DNA of 48,555 nt from Candidatus Melainabacteria bacterium (GCA_902168245.1 CABHPA010000030.1:1-48555), one strand, 5' to 3'; positions 18,615-28,389 are shown, counted from the first letter of the stretch. Notes: generated from the letters alone by a model not told the origin. Translations and numbers: made by a program.

Positions 18615-18797
18615 ATGGATTCCTACTTCATCTGCGCTTTTTGCCTGGAAAAAAATACGATTTTTGTGGATCCCAGCGCGGGAGAATCCCAGCGATACGT
18701 GGAGGATTGTCAGGTTTGCTGTCGCCCGAACCGGCTGTCGATTTACTGGGATGAACTGGAGTCCGCTTATATCGCGGAAGGGGAAGCGGAATCCTAA
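18615..18797 (+). CDS. CPXCG-type cysteine-rich zinc-ribbon protein
   Basis: A 60-aa protein with two metal-binding knuckles: C7-x2-C10 (ICAFC) and C32-x2-C35, C36 (DCQVCCRPN), separated by FVDPSAGESQRYVEDC. This is the layout of the small Cys_rich_CPXCG family, where the D-P-S-x-G-x-x-Q-x-Y-V-E-D-C core is strongly conserved. Function is unknown; it probably binds one zinc ion. GGAGAG (18601-18606) lies 8 nt before ATG 18615 and fixes the start over an in-frame upstream ATG at 18579. The preceding gene is 77 nt upstream and could be co-transcribed. Confidence 0.88.
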   Translation: MDSYFICAFCLEKNTIFVDPSAGESQRYVEDCQVCCRPNRLSIYWDELESAYIAEGEAES

Positions 18798-18954
18798 AAG
18801 GGGAGCGGGCAATCAGCCTGTCAAAAACGGGTCGAAGTAAAACACGACAGCCCTTTAATAATTGATATACCGAATGGACATCGTTTCCGATCGCCGTTCC
18901 CATAATCACTAAGGGAATTTAAGACTTTTTTATTTTCCCGATATCGTTCACTAG

Positions 18955-18985
18955 TCATTTTCGGGAACCTGTTTTCCGAAAATGA
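18955..18985. promoter_or_regulatory. 10-bp inverted repeat in AT-rich spacer
   Basis: TCATTTTCGG (18955-18964) and CCGAAAATGA (18976-18985) are perfect inverted arms around an 11-nt loop. No T-tract follows, so an operator or mRNA structure is as likely as a terminator. The 307-bp spacer 18798-19104 is otherwise AT-rich and holds the promoter of the next gene. Confidence 0.4.
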
Positions 18986-19018
18986 TCGAAGCACAGGAAA
19001 GCAATCGGTCAAAAACAA

Positions 19019-19047
19019 TTGTTTTTATTTTCAATGAAGGCGATATT
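19019..19047 (+). promoter_or_regulatory. Candidate sigma-70 promoter for RTX-like gene
   Basis: TTGTTT (19019-19024) and GATATT (19042-19047) are 17 bp apart in an AT-rich stretch. The predicted transcript would start near 19054 and give a leader of about 50 nt before ATG 19105. Both boxes differ from consensus, so this is a candidate only. Confidence 0.35.
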
Positions 19048-19104
19048 AGAATCCAGTTTAATGAGAGTTCGAGTAGTGAATGAAGAAATAGAGGAGAGCG
19101 CAAT

Positions 19105-19494
19105 ATGTCTATTAATGGAGATGCTCCTAAATATATCATTGCAAAACCCTTTGAAAACACGATTGAAAACGATCCGAACAAAAAAAACGCGTATTTAATT
19201 AATGCGCCCGGATCATACAACGTTAATCTACTGGATGGAGGGGCAGGTGATTCGCTTGAATTAAGCGCCCTAACCGATGTGACGGCCAATGTGAATACCG
19301 ATGAAGGGGATACCATCCACCTGCAAGGCACCGGCTGGCAATTGACCGGCACCGATGCCAGCGGGCAAAAGATTTTCAAAAACGGCTCCAGCACAGTATC
19401 TGTTTCCGGAAGAGGGACTGTTGAATACGATGGCAGCGGACAGGCCGGAGGAGCGACACCCGGCGGAGGAGGAACGCCACCTAACAAACCATAG
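19105..19494 (+). CDS. Small RTX-like acidic protein
   Basis: A 129-aa acidic protein with no signal peptide. LLDGGAGDSLELS (residues about 42-54) resembles one RTX nonapeptide (GGxGxDxLx), the Ca-binding turn of proteins exported by type I secretion. The rest of 30-105 alternates short beta strands with Gly/Asp/Asn turns, consistent with a small beta-roll. The last 20 residues are Gly/Pro-rich. AGAGGAGAG lies about 6 nt before ATG, a strong ribosome binding site. The 5' part is more AT-rich than its neighbours, which may mean transfer. No type I secretion genes are nearby. With one repeat only, the family call is tentative. Confidence 0.6.
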   Translation: MSINGDAPKYIIAKPFENTIENDPNKKNAYLINAPGSYNVNLLDGGAGDSLELSALTDVTANVNTDEGDTIHLQGTGWQLTGTDASGQKIFKNGSSTVSVSGRGTVEYDGSGQAGGATPGGGGTPPNKP

Positions 19495-19628
19495 CGCGCA
19501 AACCCAACTAAACATCAGCGCGAATTTCCACAGAAAAGAGACCATATGCCTGAACGATTTATCTCACCTCTGATGATGGACTGAGATGCAATCGTCTTGC
19601 AGCAAAGGAGAGCCATTCGCATTGAGAT

Positions 19629-19674
19629 GCCCAAACTTCAAACAGCCTGTTTTTTCAGGCTGTTTGAAACGGGC
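19629..19674. terminator. Hairpin with T6 loop
   Basis: A 13-bp perfect stem (19637-19649 and 19656-19668) closes a loop of six Ts. Outer GCCC/GGGC arms (19629-19632, 19671-19674) extend it beyond a small internal loop. It lies between the RTX-like gene and the 3' end of the minus-strand GT-C gene, where a bidirectional terminator would be expected, although no T-tract follows on either strand. The rest of 19495-19729 shows no gene. Confidence 0.55.
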
Positions 19675-19729
19675 CAAAAAACGCCCGCCCAGAAAATCCG
19701 CTACGCATTATTATCACACAGAGCATGAA

Positions 19730-21442
19730 TCAACGGTTTGCCTGTTCCGGTATGAAGCGGTATACGGTAATCCAGCCGTCCGGAGACTGGAACACGGGAA
19801 CCGCCTCTGTGGGAAACATTTGCGCCAGCACCGGAATAATAGGCATCAAACGATGGATCAACCGCCCATCGTTCTTGGGGGTTTTAATCACCGCGAAATT
19901 GTTGTAGATAAGATAGGTCGCCCCACTGCGGCGCAGCACCTCCCGAATGGCGAGCGCCCGCCGCACATTGATGCCCTGGTAACAATTCAGCAGGTTTTCC
20001 ATACGCGTGGTGGGGCATAATTGCTCCAGGCGGCACTTCGGCAACAGCGCGAAAATATCCAGCGTGGTTCTGCCCGTATTCAGCGCGTAAAAATAACCCT
20101 CATCGGTCACATCGGCGTATAAAATTGCGGACTGCGGGGTTTCCCGCCGAATAAAGCGAAACACCGAATCATAATCTGCCCACAGATCCTTAGGCGTATC
20201 CACAATCATCTGATTCGGAAAACTTTTTTGGAGGTAAGGCGCCAGTTGAACCGCATTATTCAACAGGGACACCGCCAGCAAGCCAACGGTCAACCCGTGT
20301 TTTACTTTTTCTGAATAATGGCTGTCCCGTAAGAAGCCAATCAAAATCGCCATCATAAAGGGCAGGATCACCACCAGAAAGCGGGGATAAAAATCGTAGA
20401 AACTCCAAACGGGCAGAATCAGCAGGTAGAGGCCAACATATATTCCCACCGGGGAAAATGCCCGGCCCCGAATGGATCGACTCAGCCTGAAACCCAGGAA
20501 CAACGCAAGTACCGAGCTGAGGAGCGGCACAGGCAGTTCCGCCCATACATTGCCCTTGATTAAATACAAACGCTCCAGCAGCGGGAAAAACTGGACGGAC
20601 AGATTGCCCAGCAATTCCTGAACGCCCTTGCCAATGACTTCGGGCAAGGTGTATTCGTAATGGAGATCCATACGAAAGGACTGGAAATAAGTCTCCTGAA
20701 ACGTGCGAATCAGGAAATCCCCCAGTTGATATGTGGTATCTGGCCGCGAAGCGCCCCAAAGAAACCATGGGAACATAAACGCCCCGCTCAGCAGAAGGTA
20801 AGCCATGCCAGCCCTTCGTTCACCTCGCAGAAAAAGCCAGAGCGCCAAGGCCAACACCAGCACCAGACCAATGGTTCTGGTGTAAAAAGCGGCGACGCCC
20901 AATAACACCAGCGTCCCAAACCGGCTTTTCGAAATTTTTTCCTGCTGCGCCCCGGTGGCCACAACCAAGGCAGCGGTACTAAGCAACATAAAGAGCGGTT
21001 CCGACATCATTTCAATGGAGACTTCAATAAATCGCCAGTTCATACCAAACAGCAGCAACAGCCCGGCGCACAGCCATAACGGAAATGTGCGCTGCCTGCG
21101 AAAATAAAACCACAGCCAGCCCAACGAACCCAAGGCGAATAATACGTTCAGGCCTTTCAGCCATATAATGTTGCCGGGAAAAGCGGGCGTCACAAGCAAA
21201 ACCAAAGCCAGGCACAGCGAATACAGGGGCGGATACTTGTAAAACCAGGGTTGCCCCAGCATTCCCGCCAGCCGGTACCCATGCCCGCCTGCCAGTGATT
21301 TGGCGGCCATCAGATACATGCCGTCGTCATAAAAAAAGCCCGCCACATCCGGCCTGATTAAAAACAGGTATCCTCCCCCAAGCGCCAACAACAGAAGGGG
21401 CAACAACCAAAAACAGGGGTTCCCGAAAATCTCACGCTTCAA
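19730..21442 (-). CDS. GT-C family glycosyltransferase (GT39/ArnT-like)
   Basis: A 570-aa integral membrane protein with about ten hydrophobic segments over residues 11-420 and a soluble C-terminal part of about 150 residues. The first outer loop has FFYDDGMYLMAAKSLAGGHG (37-56), the acidic pair typical of GT-C enzymes that use lipid-linked sugars, and FYKYPPLYS (68-76). It probably moves a sugar from a polyprenyl-phosphate carrier to a protein or glycolipid outside the cytoplasmic membrane. The start is TTG 21442, backed by GGGAG 7 nt upstream. The SPINDLY-like gene ends 118 nt upstream of it on the same strand, so the two glycosylation genes may share a transcript. Confidence 0.85.
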   Translation of the reverse strand: MKREIFGNPCFWLLPLLLLALGGGYLFLIRPDVAGFFYDDGMYLMAAKSLAGGHGYRLAGMLGQPWFYKYPPLYSLCLALVLLVTPAFPGNIIWLKGLNVLFALGSLGWLWFYFRRQRTFPLWLCAGLLLLFGMNWRFIEVSIEMMSEPLFMLLSTAALVVATGAQQEKISKSRFGTLVLLGVAAFYTRTIGLVLVLALALWLFLRGERRAGMAYLLLSGAFMFPWFLWGASRPDTTYQLGDFLIRTFQETYFQSFRMDLHYEYTLPEVIGKGVQELLGNLSVQFFPLLERLYLIKGNVWAELPVPLLSSVLALFLGFRLSRSIRGRAFSPVGIYVGLYLLILPVWSFYDFYPRFLVVILPFMMAILIGFLRDSHYSEKVKHGLTVGLLAVSLLNNAVQLAPYLQKSFPNQMIVDTPKDLWADYDSVFRFIRRETPQSAILYADVTDEGYFYALNTGRTTLDIFALLPKCRLEQLCPTTRMENLLNCYQGINVRRALAIREVLRRSGATYLIYNNFAVIKTPKNDGRLIHRLMPIIPVLAQMFPTEAVPVFQSPDGWITVYRFIPEQANR

Positions 21443-21560
21443 AATATGGCTCCCTGGCGATTGGCGCGCAAGCCGGATTATCTCCGCATCGCCATTGTAA
21501 TTGGATCGAGAATCACTATTTTATCATTTCTGGCCCCGGCGCAGTGGAGAACGCCCGCAT

Positions 21561-23849
21561 TCAACGCGACCCGACGCCGGACGCGAGCGCCGCCAAGAAG
21601 AAATCCTCCAGTTGCCGCACGGCATCCATGTCCTCATACAACAGATGGTTACGCGCCAGAATCTGCCGCCTCATCGCCTGGGCATAATCCTGTTCCCCGC
21701 CCAGGCGAACGGCCTTGTCTACATACTCTCCGGCGGAACCGGCAACCATCTCGGTGATACCCATTTTTTGATAACAGCCATAGGTCACACGGCTGCGCAT
21801 TAACGTTTGCGGCATGGTCACAATCGGCGTACCGAACGCCAGCGTTTCGTAAGTGGTGTTGCCGCCCCCGAAATGGAGGGTATCCAGCACCACATCCGCC
21901 AGCATCAGCAGGCTGAAAAACTCCCGCCGACCCAACCGCTGAAATAGTTTCACCCGGTGGGCCACATCCGACATGCTCCGCTGGAAGCGAGCCAGCAGCA
22001 TGTCGCCCCATTCCGGGTAGTTGGCGTTGACCAGCACCAGCCTGCCGTACGGATCTTCCCGCAGGATTTGCGCCAGCAGCGCATCAAACTCCGGATGGAA
22101 TTTAAACAGGCTCTGCGGACAAAGATAAAGATGCTCCGTCGCTGAAAACCCGAAATACGCCCGATCTAAAGGCTCATCCTCCAAAACCGGGCGATGGTAA
22201 TAGACCGGCAGGGTATCCAGTAACGCCAGACGCTCCGTGTAATAGGACTGGGCGTTTTCCGGCTCCAGCAGGCGACTGGAAATAAAATAATCGATCGACG
22301 GAATCCCGGTGGTGTCGGGATGCCCCCAGCTCACGCACTGCACGGGCGCCAACCGATGAAAGCCCATAAAATAGGTCAGCGGCTCCATCCCGATATCCGG
22401 ATAAAACAGCACGTCCAACTTGTCCTGGCTCACCATTTCCGCAGTCCAGGCCAGATTTTCCGGGTTAAAAAACCTGGGCGCGACATGCAATGGGACATCC
22501 AGCCGCGACTTTCCTTCCGGCAGATAGGCAAACACCTCAAACCGCTCACGGGAGAGCTTTTCAATCAGGCCCGCATATAGCTTGGCAATGGTATGCCCGC
22601 GCAAAAAATAAGTCGATAAAAACCCGATTCGGGGCTTCAGGTTCCGCGAAAAAGCAATCTTTTTTTCCGCATAATCATTGTAAACAGCCTGTCTCCACGG
22701 GTAGGCGTTTACAAATAAACGCGCCACCTGCTCATGCAAAACCCGATTATCAAGCCCGTGGTAAGCCAGGTAAAAATTAGCGGCCCCCACTTCGGTTAGC
22801 GGGCTGCTCAGGCTGATTGACGTTTGAGACAAGCTGTCAAATTGCCGGATAAAACGCCCTCGCCATGCATCCAACTCGGCCTGGGACTGGTAAATTCGGG
22901 GCAGCACACGGGCCAGCTTAACCCGAATCGCGGGTCGTGACGAGATGGAAAACGCCCGCTCATACAATTCAACCGCCTCTTCCGCATGGTTTTGCATCAA
23001 CAGCGTATCGGCCAAATCCAGCAAAGTTTCAAGGCTGTCGGGGCTGACGGCCAGCGCCTGCCGCAAATGCGAAATTGCTGGCCCTATCTGTCCCGTTCTT
23101 CTCAATAGCAGACCCAGGTTGCGATACGGCGAGGCGTACGCCGGATTCAACCGAATGGCTTCCCGGTAGCAAGCCTCGGCTTTTTCCAGTTGTCCTTTTA
23201 TTTTCAGCACATTGCCCAGGTTATTGTGCAATTCCGGAATATCCGGACGACTGCAAAGCGCCTGCTCAAACGCCTCAACGGATTCATCCAGGCGGTTCAA
23301 TTCCTGAAAAATAATGCCCAGGTTATTGCTGGCCTCCGCAAACTGCGGATCGGCCTCAAGCGCCTGACGGTAATATCCAATGGCCTCGGAAACCAAGCCC
23401 TTTTTCCGCGCGAGGCCGCCCAGTTGATTCAGCGCGTCCCGGTGTTTCGGCTGAGCTTCAAGTAACGCAAGGTAATGACTTTCAGCCTCATCCGGCTGCG
23501 ATTCCCGCAACAGGCCCGCCAAGTTAAAGCGCGCCTCAAACAAATCGGGTTGCAGCGCACTCGCTTGCCGGTAGCATTCAATCGCTTCCGCAAGAAGCTT
23601 GCGTTGCTGGTACACCACAGCTTTTCCGTACCAGAACAAGCCCTTTCCAGAATCCAGGGAAATCGCCTTTTCAAACTGGAACAACGCCTCGTCCTGCTGG
23701 CCCCGCAGGTTGGCGATAGCGCCCAGGTAATAGAGGGCGTCCGGTTTCGTCGCATCATCGTTCAGCAAGGCATGGCAGATCGCTTCCGCCGCTTGCAGAT
23801 CCCCCTGCTGCAACAAAAATACAATTTGCGCTAATTCCGCCTGGCTCAT
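21561..23849 (-). CDS. TPR/SPINDLY-type O-GlcNAc transferase-like protein
   Basis: A 762-aa soluble protein. Residues 1 to about 330 are tandem TPR repeats (for example FAEASNNLGIIFQELNRLDE), which bind protein substrates. Residues about 370-750 are the GT41 catalytic part, with LKPRIGFLSTYFLRGHT and PVQCVSWGHPDTTGIPSIDY (about 498-517). The sugar-nucleotide site follows: LDTLHFGGGNTTYETLAFGT (about 653-672), then PQTLMRSRVTYGCYQKMGI. Family members put GlcNAc or fucose on Ser/Thr of proteins. The frame extends to TTG 23879, but ATG 23849 is the more usual start. It precedes the GT-C gene on the same strand. The family is sure; donor and targets are unknown. Confidence 0.92.
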   Translation of the reverse strand: MSQAELAQIVFLLQQGDLQAAEAICHALLNDDATKPDALYYLGAIANLRGQQDEALFQFEKAISLDSGKGLFWYGKAVVYQQRKLLAEAIECYRQASALQPDLFEARFNLAGLLRESQPDEAESHYLALLEAQPKHRDALNQLGGLARKKGLVSEAIGYYRQALEADPQFAEASNNLGIIFQELNRLDESVEAFEQALCSRPDIPELHNNLGNVLKIKGQLEKAEACYREAIRLNPAYASPYRNLGLLLRRTGQIGPAISHLRQALAVSPDSLETLLDLADTLLMQNHAEEAVELYERAFSISSRPAIRVKLARVLPRIYQSQAELDAWRGRFIRQFDSLSQTSISLSSPLTEVGAANFYLAYHGLDNRVLHEQVARLFVNAYPWRQAVYNDYAEKKIAFSRNLKPRIGFLSTYFLRGHTIAKLYAGLIEKLSRERFEVFAYLPEGKSRLDVPLHVAPRFFNPENLAWTAEMVSQDKLDVLFYPDIGMEPLTYFMGFHRLAPVQCVSWGHPDTTGIPSIDYFISSRLLEPENAQSYYTERLALLDTLPVYYHRPVLEDEPLDRAYFGFSATEHLYLCPQSLFKFHPEFDALLAQILREDPYGRLVLVNANYPEWGDMLLARFQRSMSDVAHRVKLFQRLGRREFFSLLMLADVVLDTLHFGGGNTTYETLAFGTPIVTMPQTLMRSRVTYGCYQKMGITEMVAGSAGEYVDKAVRLGGEQDYAQAMRRQILARNHLLYEDMDAVRQLEDFFLAALASGVGSR

Positions 23850-23968
23850 CCACGGTTTTCTGTCTTGCGGCTTTTCCAATGCATCCCGGCAATGACAAAC
23901 CGCATCTTCAGTACTGCCTTTATACTACTGGTATTATTCAATTATGACCAGCAGCCCCGGCAAACGCG

Positions 23969-26900
23969 CTAAATCTCTTCTCTTGACGCAAACCGGGCAT
24001 AAAACGCGGGTAAGGCGAACAGGGATAATGCAGTGGCCGAAATCAGCCCGCCGATAATCACAATGGCGAAAGGCTTCTGGGTTTGAGAGCCGATTTCGGT
24101 GGAAGTGGCTGCGGGAATCAGGCCAATCATCGCCACGGTGCCGGTCAGCAGGATGGGTCGCATCAGCTTGACGGAGCCTTCATACACCGCGTCCCACAAG
24201 GACTTGCCCAAGGCGCGAAGCTCCTGAATATAGGACACCAGGAAAATCCCGTTCTGGATGGCAACCCCGAACAGGGCGATAAAGCCCACCCCCGCCGCGA
24301 TGGAAAAATGCGTATGGGTCAGCAGCAAGGCCAACACCCCGCCCAATGCGGCCATCGGCACCACGCAAAAGACAATCAGCGCGGATTTGAACGACTTAAA
24401 GGTAATGTACAAAATGGATAAAATCACGCACAGCGTAATGGGCAGCACAATGCTGAGCTGTCGGCTTGCTTCCTGCTGCCGCTGGAATTCCCCGCTCCAC
24501 CGCACCTCGTAGCCTTCAGGGAATTTCAATTCCTTTTTAACCCGCGCCTGGGCATCCTCAACCGCCGTGGCCAAATCCCGTCCCCGCACGTTGGCCCGAA
24601 TGGTCGCCAAACGCCTGCCGGATTGACGCCAGATTTGCGTGGCGCCGGTCATGGTTTTTAAAGTGGCAAACTGAGACAGGGGTATTTTCCCGCCTTGCGG
24701 CACATCCACCAGAATATTGGACAATTCCCGCTCGCTGGAGCGCAGTGAAGGCTGCAATCGCAAGGTCAGGTCAAACCGTCGCTCACCCTCCACAACCTGG
24801 GTGGCTGCCTTGCCGCCGATGGCGGTTTCCACCAGGTCGGTCAAGTCGCTCACATTCAACCCGTAGCGGGCCGCCTTGGCCCGATCGATGGTAATCGCCA
24901 ACTGAGGCTGGCCCAACAGCGGGTCCACAATCACATCCACAATGCCCGGCGTCTTTTTCATGATCACGCCAATCCGGTTGGCGATTTCTTCCATGTTTTG
25001 CAGTTCCGGCCCGGAAATTTTAGCCACCAGCGAGCCCTGAACGCCGGACAACGCCTCATCCAGGGTGGTTTGAATATATTGGGTAAAATAATACTCCACA
25101 TTGGGAATGGCTTCGAGATCCTGCTTCATGGCCGCAATCAAAGCTTCCTTATCTCGATGGAACATGGGGCGCCAAGCCTTGCTGGATTTCAGATCCACCA
25201 GGTATTCATGATCGGCGAACTTGGCCGGATCTGTCCCATCGTCCGGCCCGCCTTCCTGGGACAGGACTGTGGTCACTTCGGGATATTTCAGCAAAATCTG
25301 CCGGATTTGCCGGGCGATCTTCACGGATTCGTCCAGCGCCACGCTACCGGGCTTAATGGTGGTTCGCAGCCAGATATTCCCTTCCTCCAGGTGAGGCAGG
25401 AATTCACTGCCCAGATTGTCAAAAATAATGACCGTGGACACCGCCGTAGCCACACCCAGCGCCACCAGCAGGCCCGCATGGGCCATGCACCATTTCAGCC
25501 CTTTGGCATATTGGCGGTTAATCACCTCCACCACCACGTTATGCCGTTCCCGAAACGGCTTTTTGGTCAGGAATAGCGCGCACAGGGTTGGGATTAACGT
25601 CAAGGCCAAAAAGCCCGCGCCAATCAGGGCGGAAACCATCGTCAGCGCCAGTGGGCGAAACAGTTTGCCTTCCACGCCGCCAAAGGTAAAAATGGGCATA
25701 AAGGTAATAATAATGGTAAAAATCCCGAAAATAACCGGCCTTCCCACATCCCCGGAAGACTTGATGATCAGCCTCAACCGCCGGATGGGGGAAAGCGCCT
25801 GCCCTTCCTCAGACAACCGGCGCACGATGCTTTCGGTCATCATCACCGCGCCATCTACCAGAATCCCAAAATCAATCGCCCCCAGGCTGAGCAGGTTGGC
25901 GGGTACATTCAATATTTTCAGGATCAGGAACGCCGCCAGCACCGAAAGAGGGATCACCGACGCCGTGATCAGGGCGACCCTCAAATCCAGAAAAAACAGC
26001 CCCAGAATCACAACCACCAGCAGAATGCCCATGGTCACGTTCTCACCCACGGTGGTCAGGGTTTTATTAATCAGCTCAGAGCGATCGTAAAGCGGCTCCA
26101 GCTTGACCCCTTCGGGCAAACCAGCCTTGATTTCGGGCAGTTTTTCATACAGGTTTTCCAGCACCTGAGAGGGGTTTTCTCCCCGACGCAGCAAGACAAT
26201 GCCTTCTACCACATCGTCGCTGTCATCCAGCCCGGTTTGCCCGCGACGCACCTTGGGGCCGATGCCCACGCTGGCCACATCGCCCACATGCACGGGAATC
26301 CCGTCTTCATTGGTGAAAACGACGATATCGCGAATGTCGTCCTCGTTCTTAAGCAGGCCCAGTCCCCTCACAATCAGGGCTTCGCCGTTTTTCTCAATGT
26401 AGTTGCCGCCCGTGGTCGCGTTGGAATTGCTCAAGGCATCATAAACTTGGCGGAGCGTTATGTGGTAATCCAGCAGCCGGGAAGGATCCACGCTGACCTG
26501 GTAGGTTTTGGTCGGCCCGCCCTGACTGACTACCCCGATTACCCCCGGAATCTGCCGGAAGGCTTTTTCCAATTGCCATTCCTGAATGGCCCGCAAGCTC
26601 ATGGGGGAATAATAATCGCTTTGCAGGGTATAGCGGTAAATTTCCCGCAGGGAACCCACATCCGGCTCCAGGTTCAACTGGGCGTCGGTTGGCAGGGTGA
26701 CGTTGCGAACCCGCTCCAACACCTGCCCTCGGGCCAGCGTAGTCGGGGTGCCGTCCTTGAACACGGAAGTGATGACCGACAGGCCGTAAATGGAGATGGA
26801 TCGCAGGGACGTTTGCCCCGGAATGCCGTTCAGTTCTTTCTCAAGGGGAACCGTCACCAACCGCTCCACCTCTTCGGCGCCCTTACCGGGAAATAGGGTA

Positions 26901-27082
26901 ATCACCCGCACCTGCGGATCGGCCAGTTCGGGATAAGCCTCTATGGGCAGCGTTCGCCAGGCGAGGACTCCCAGCACAATCAACACGGCGGTGCAGAATA
27001 AAATCAGGTACCTCAGCCGCAAAATCGATTCAATAAACTGCTTCAAGCGGGAGCGATCCCGACGGGCAACGTTTATTTTCAT
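23969..27082 (-). CDS. czcA: CzcA-type heavy-metal RND efflux pump
   Basis: A 1037-aa RND transporter of normal length, with an N-terminal membrane helix, two large periplasmic loops and two groups of transmembrane helices. DFGILVDGAVMMTES (about 402-416) matches the heavy-metal signature DFG-x3-DGA in TM4. This form is typical of pumps for divalent ions (Zn, Co, Cd, Ni), while CusA-type Cu/Ag pumps have a different TM4 sequence. Proton-driven export through the partner proteins would move metal out across the envelope. ATG 27082 lies 2 nt after the stop of the adaptor gene; an in-frame TTG at 27088 would overlap it. It is the last gene of a three-gene operon. Exact metal specificity is inferred. 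Confidence 0.93.
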   Translation of the reverse strand: MKINVARRDRSRLKQFIESILRLRYLILFCTAVLIVLGVLAWRTLPIEAYPELADPQVRVITLFPGKGAEEVERLVTVPLEKELNGIPGQTSLRSISIYGLSVITSVFKDGTPTTLARGQVLERVRNVTLPTDAQLNLEPDVGSLREIYRYTLQSDYYSPMSLRAIQEWQLEKAFRQIPGVIGVVSQGGPTKTYQVSVDPSRLLDYHITLRQVYDALSNSNATTGGNYIEKNGEALIVRGLGLLKNEDDIRDIVVFTNEDGIPVHVGDVASVGIGPKVRRGQTGLDDSDDVVEGIVLLRRGENPSQVLENLYEKLPEIKAGLPEGVKLEPLYDRSELINKTLTTVGENVTMGILLVVVILGLFFLDLRVALITASVIPLSVLAAFLILKILNVPANLLSLGAIDFGILVDGAVMMTESIVRRLSEEGQALSPIRRLRLIIKSSGDVGRPVIFGIFTIIITFMPIFTFGGVEGKLFRPLALTMVSALIGAGFLALTLIPTLCALFLTKKPFRERHNVVVEVINRQYAKGLKWCMAHAGLLVALGVATAVSTVIIFDNLGSEFLPHLEEGNIWLRTTIKPGSVALDESVKIARQIRQILLKYPEVTTVLSQEGGPDDGTDPAKFADHEYLVDLKSSKAWRPMFHRDKEALIAAMKQDLEAIPNVEYYFTQYIQTTLDEALSGVQGSLVAKISGPELQNMEEIANRIGVIMKKTPGIVDVIVDPLLGQPQLAITIDRAKAARYGLNVSDLTDLVETAIGGKAATQVVEGERRFDLTLRLQPSLRSSERELSNILVDVPQGGKIPLSQFATLKTMTGATQIWRQSGRRLATIRANVRGRDLATAVEDAQARVKKELKFPEGYEVRWSGEFQRQQEASRQLSIVLPITLCVILSILYITFKSFKSALIVFCVVPMAALGGVLALLLTHTHFSIAAGVGFIALFGVAIQNGIFLVSYIQELRALGKSLWDAVYEGSVKLMRPILLTGTVAMIGLIPAATSTEIGSQTQKPFAIVIIGGLISATALSLFALPAFYARFASREEI

Positions 27083-27084
27083 TT

Positions 27085-28389
27085 TCAAGGCGTCTGTCCC
27101 CCGGTGTCACCGGCCAGTTTAATCATCATGCCCTTCAACCCCAAGGTGCCTTTCACGGCAATTCGCTCATTTCCCGCCAGGCCACCGCGAATTTCCACCA
27201 CCTGCTCGTTCCGCTTGCCGGTCAGCACTTTGCGCTGCTCAATGACATTCGGCCCGGCGTTCACAAACACGAATTCGTAATCGCCAATGCGCTCCACCGA
27301 GGACAGGGGAACCGCCAGCACGTTGCGCTCGCCCACCAGAATGGACAGGCGGCCAAACATGTTCGGCTTCAACACCAGATTGGGGTTGGGAATTTCACCG
27401 TACACGTCCAGGGTGCGGGTTTGCGGATCCAGTACGCTGGACACAAAACGCAGCCGCCCCTTATAAACATTGGAAGTCCCGCCGCTTTCCATCTCAAACT
27501 CAACCGGCTGGCCCAGCCGGATTTTAGCCACATCCTTCTCGTACACTTCCCCGGTGATTTTCACCCGGCTTAAATCGGCAATGGTAAACAGCTCCTTGCT
27601 GGTGTCGGCCAGTTCGCCCCGGTTGACTTGGCGACTCGTTACAATCCCGTCCATGGGAGTCACCACGCTCAGGTAAGGCTCAATGCGCCGGGAGCGAAGC
27701 ACTTGCGCGGTCTCCGCCGGGCTAACCCCATACAGGGACAAGCGCTCCTGAACGGCATGCGCCATGCTGGCCTGCTTGATTTGCAGGGATTTAAGGCTCG
27801 CCAGGTTTTTGCGGTGCTGCTGACGTGAGCTTTCCATATCAGCCTTGGCGCTTACGCCTTCGCTGAATAACTGGCGCTCCCGCTGATACGCGGCCTTTGA
27901 GAACTCGATCTCGATATTCGCCTGGCGAATGTCCGCCTCGTTTTGCAGGGTCTGCTGCAACAAATCGAACTGCAACTGGCCTATTTCATCGGACTTGAGG
28001 GAAGCCAGCAATTGGCCGCGTCGAACCTGCTGGCCGACCTGAACCGGCACCGACAGCACCCGACCCGGCGCCAGGGTGTAGACATTGGCCTGTAGTTCAT
28101 TAATGGCCTGAATTTCACCATTCACCGACACGCACTCTTTCAGGGAAATCCTACGGGGGGAACCCAGTTGCAAGCCGATGTTTTGCGCCTGCAAGTCCGT
28201 CAGGCGCAGTTGAGGGGGGCCAGGCTTGACCTTGGGCGTTACCGCTTCCTGTGGCGTAGGAGGCGACCCGCAACCAGCGCCAAGCAATGCCAAACAGCAA
28301 CCCGCCGCCAGCATCGCCAAAACCGGCAGCTTCCGCAGGAGGGCAGCGGGCATTTGCGTTTTCGGGTTGGTTGGCAGGTAATTCGTCAT
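27085..28389 (-). CDS. czcB: CzcB-type membrane fusion protein
   Basis: A 434-aa periplasmic adaptor of the tripartite pump. The N-terminus has a hydrophobic stretch (about 21-38) ending in LGAGC (36-40), a lipobox-like site, so it is probably lipid-anchored. A barrel-sandwich half follows (VQVGQQVRRGQLLASL, about 115-130), then a helical hairpin (about 140-220) and the second half plus beta-barrel (VVTPMDGIVTSRQVNRGEL, about 240-258). There is no His-rich metal-binding head at the N-terminus. GAGGA lies 6 nt before ATG 28389. The outer-membrane gene ends 27 nt upstream, in the order C-B-A typical of czc operons. Confidence 0.92.
   Translation of the reverse strand: MTNYLPTNPKTQMPAALLRKLPVLAMLAAGCCLALLGAGCGSPPTPQEAVTPKVKPGPPQLRLTDLQAQNIGLQLGSPRRISLKECVSVNGEIQAINELQANVYTLAPGRVLSVPVQVGQQVRRGQLLASLKSDEIGQLQFDLLQQTLQNEADIRQANIEIEFSKAAYQRERQLFSEGVSAKADMESSRQQHRKNLASLKSLQIKQASMAHAVQERLSLYGVSPAETAQVLRSRRIEPYLSVVTPMDGIVTSRQVNRGELADTSKELFTIADLSRVKITGEVYEKDVAKIRLGQPVEFEMESGGTSNVYKGRLRFVSSVLDPQTRTLDVYGEIPNPNLVLKPNMFGRLSILVGERNVLAVPLSSVERIGDYEFVFVNAGPNVIEQRKVLTGKRNEQVVEIRGGLAGNERIAVKGTLGLKGMMIKLAGDTGGQTP

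Noticed and set aside
19545..19583. Twelve-codon frame after the RTX-like gene as a leader peptide
   Set aside because: No attenuator-type structure or downstream gene on that strand.
24998..26896. Several plus-strand frames of 190-220 aa inside the czcA-like gene
   Set aside because: Antisense shadows of a strongly conserved RND gene.
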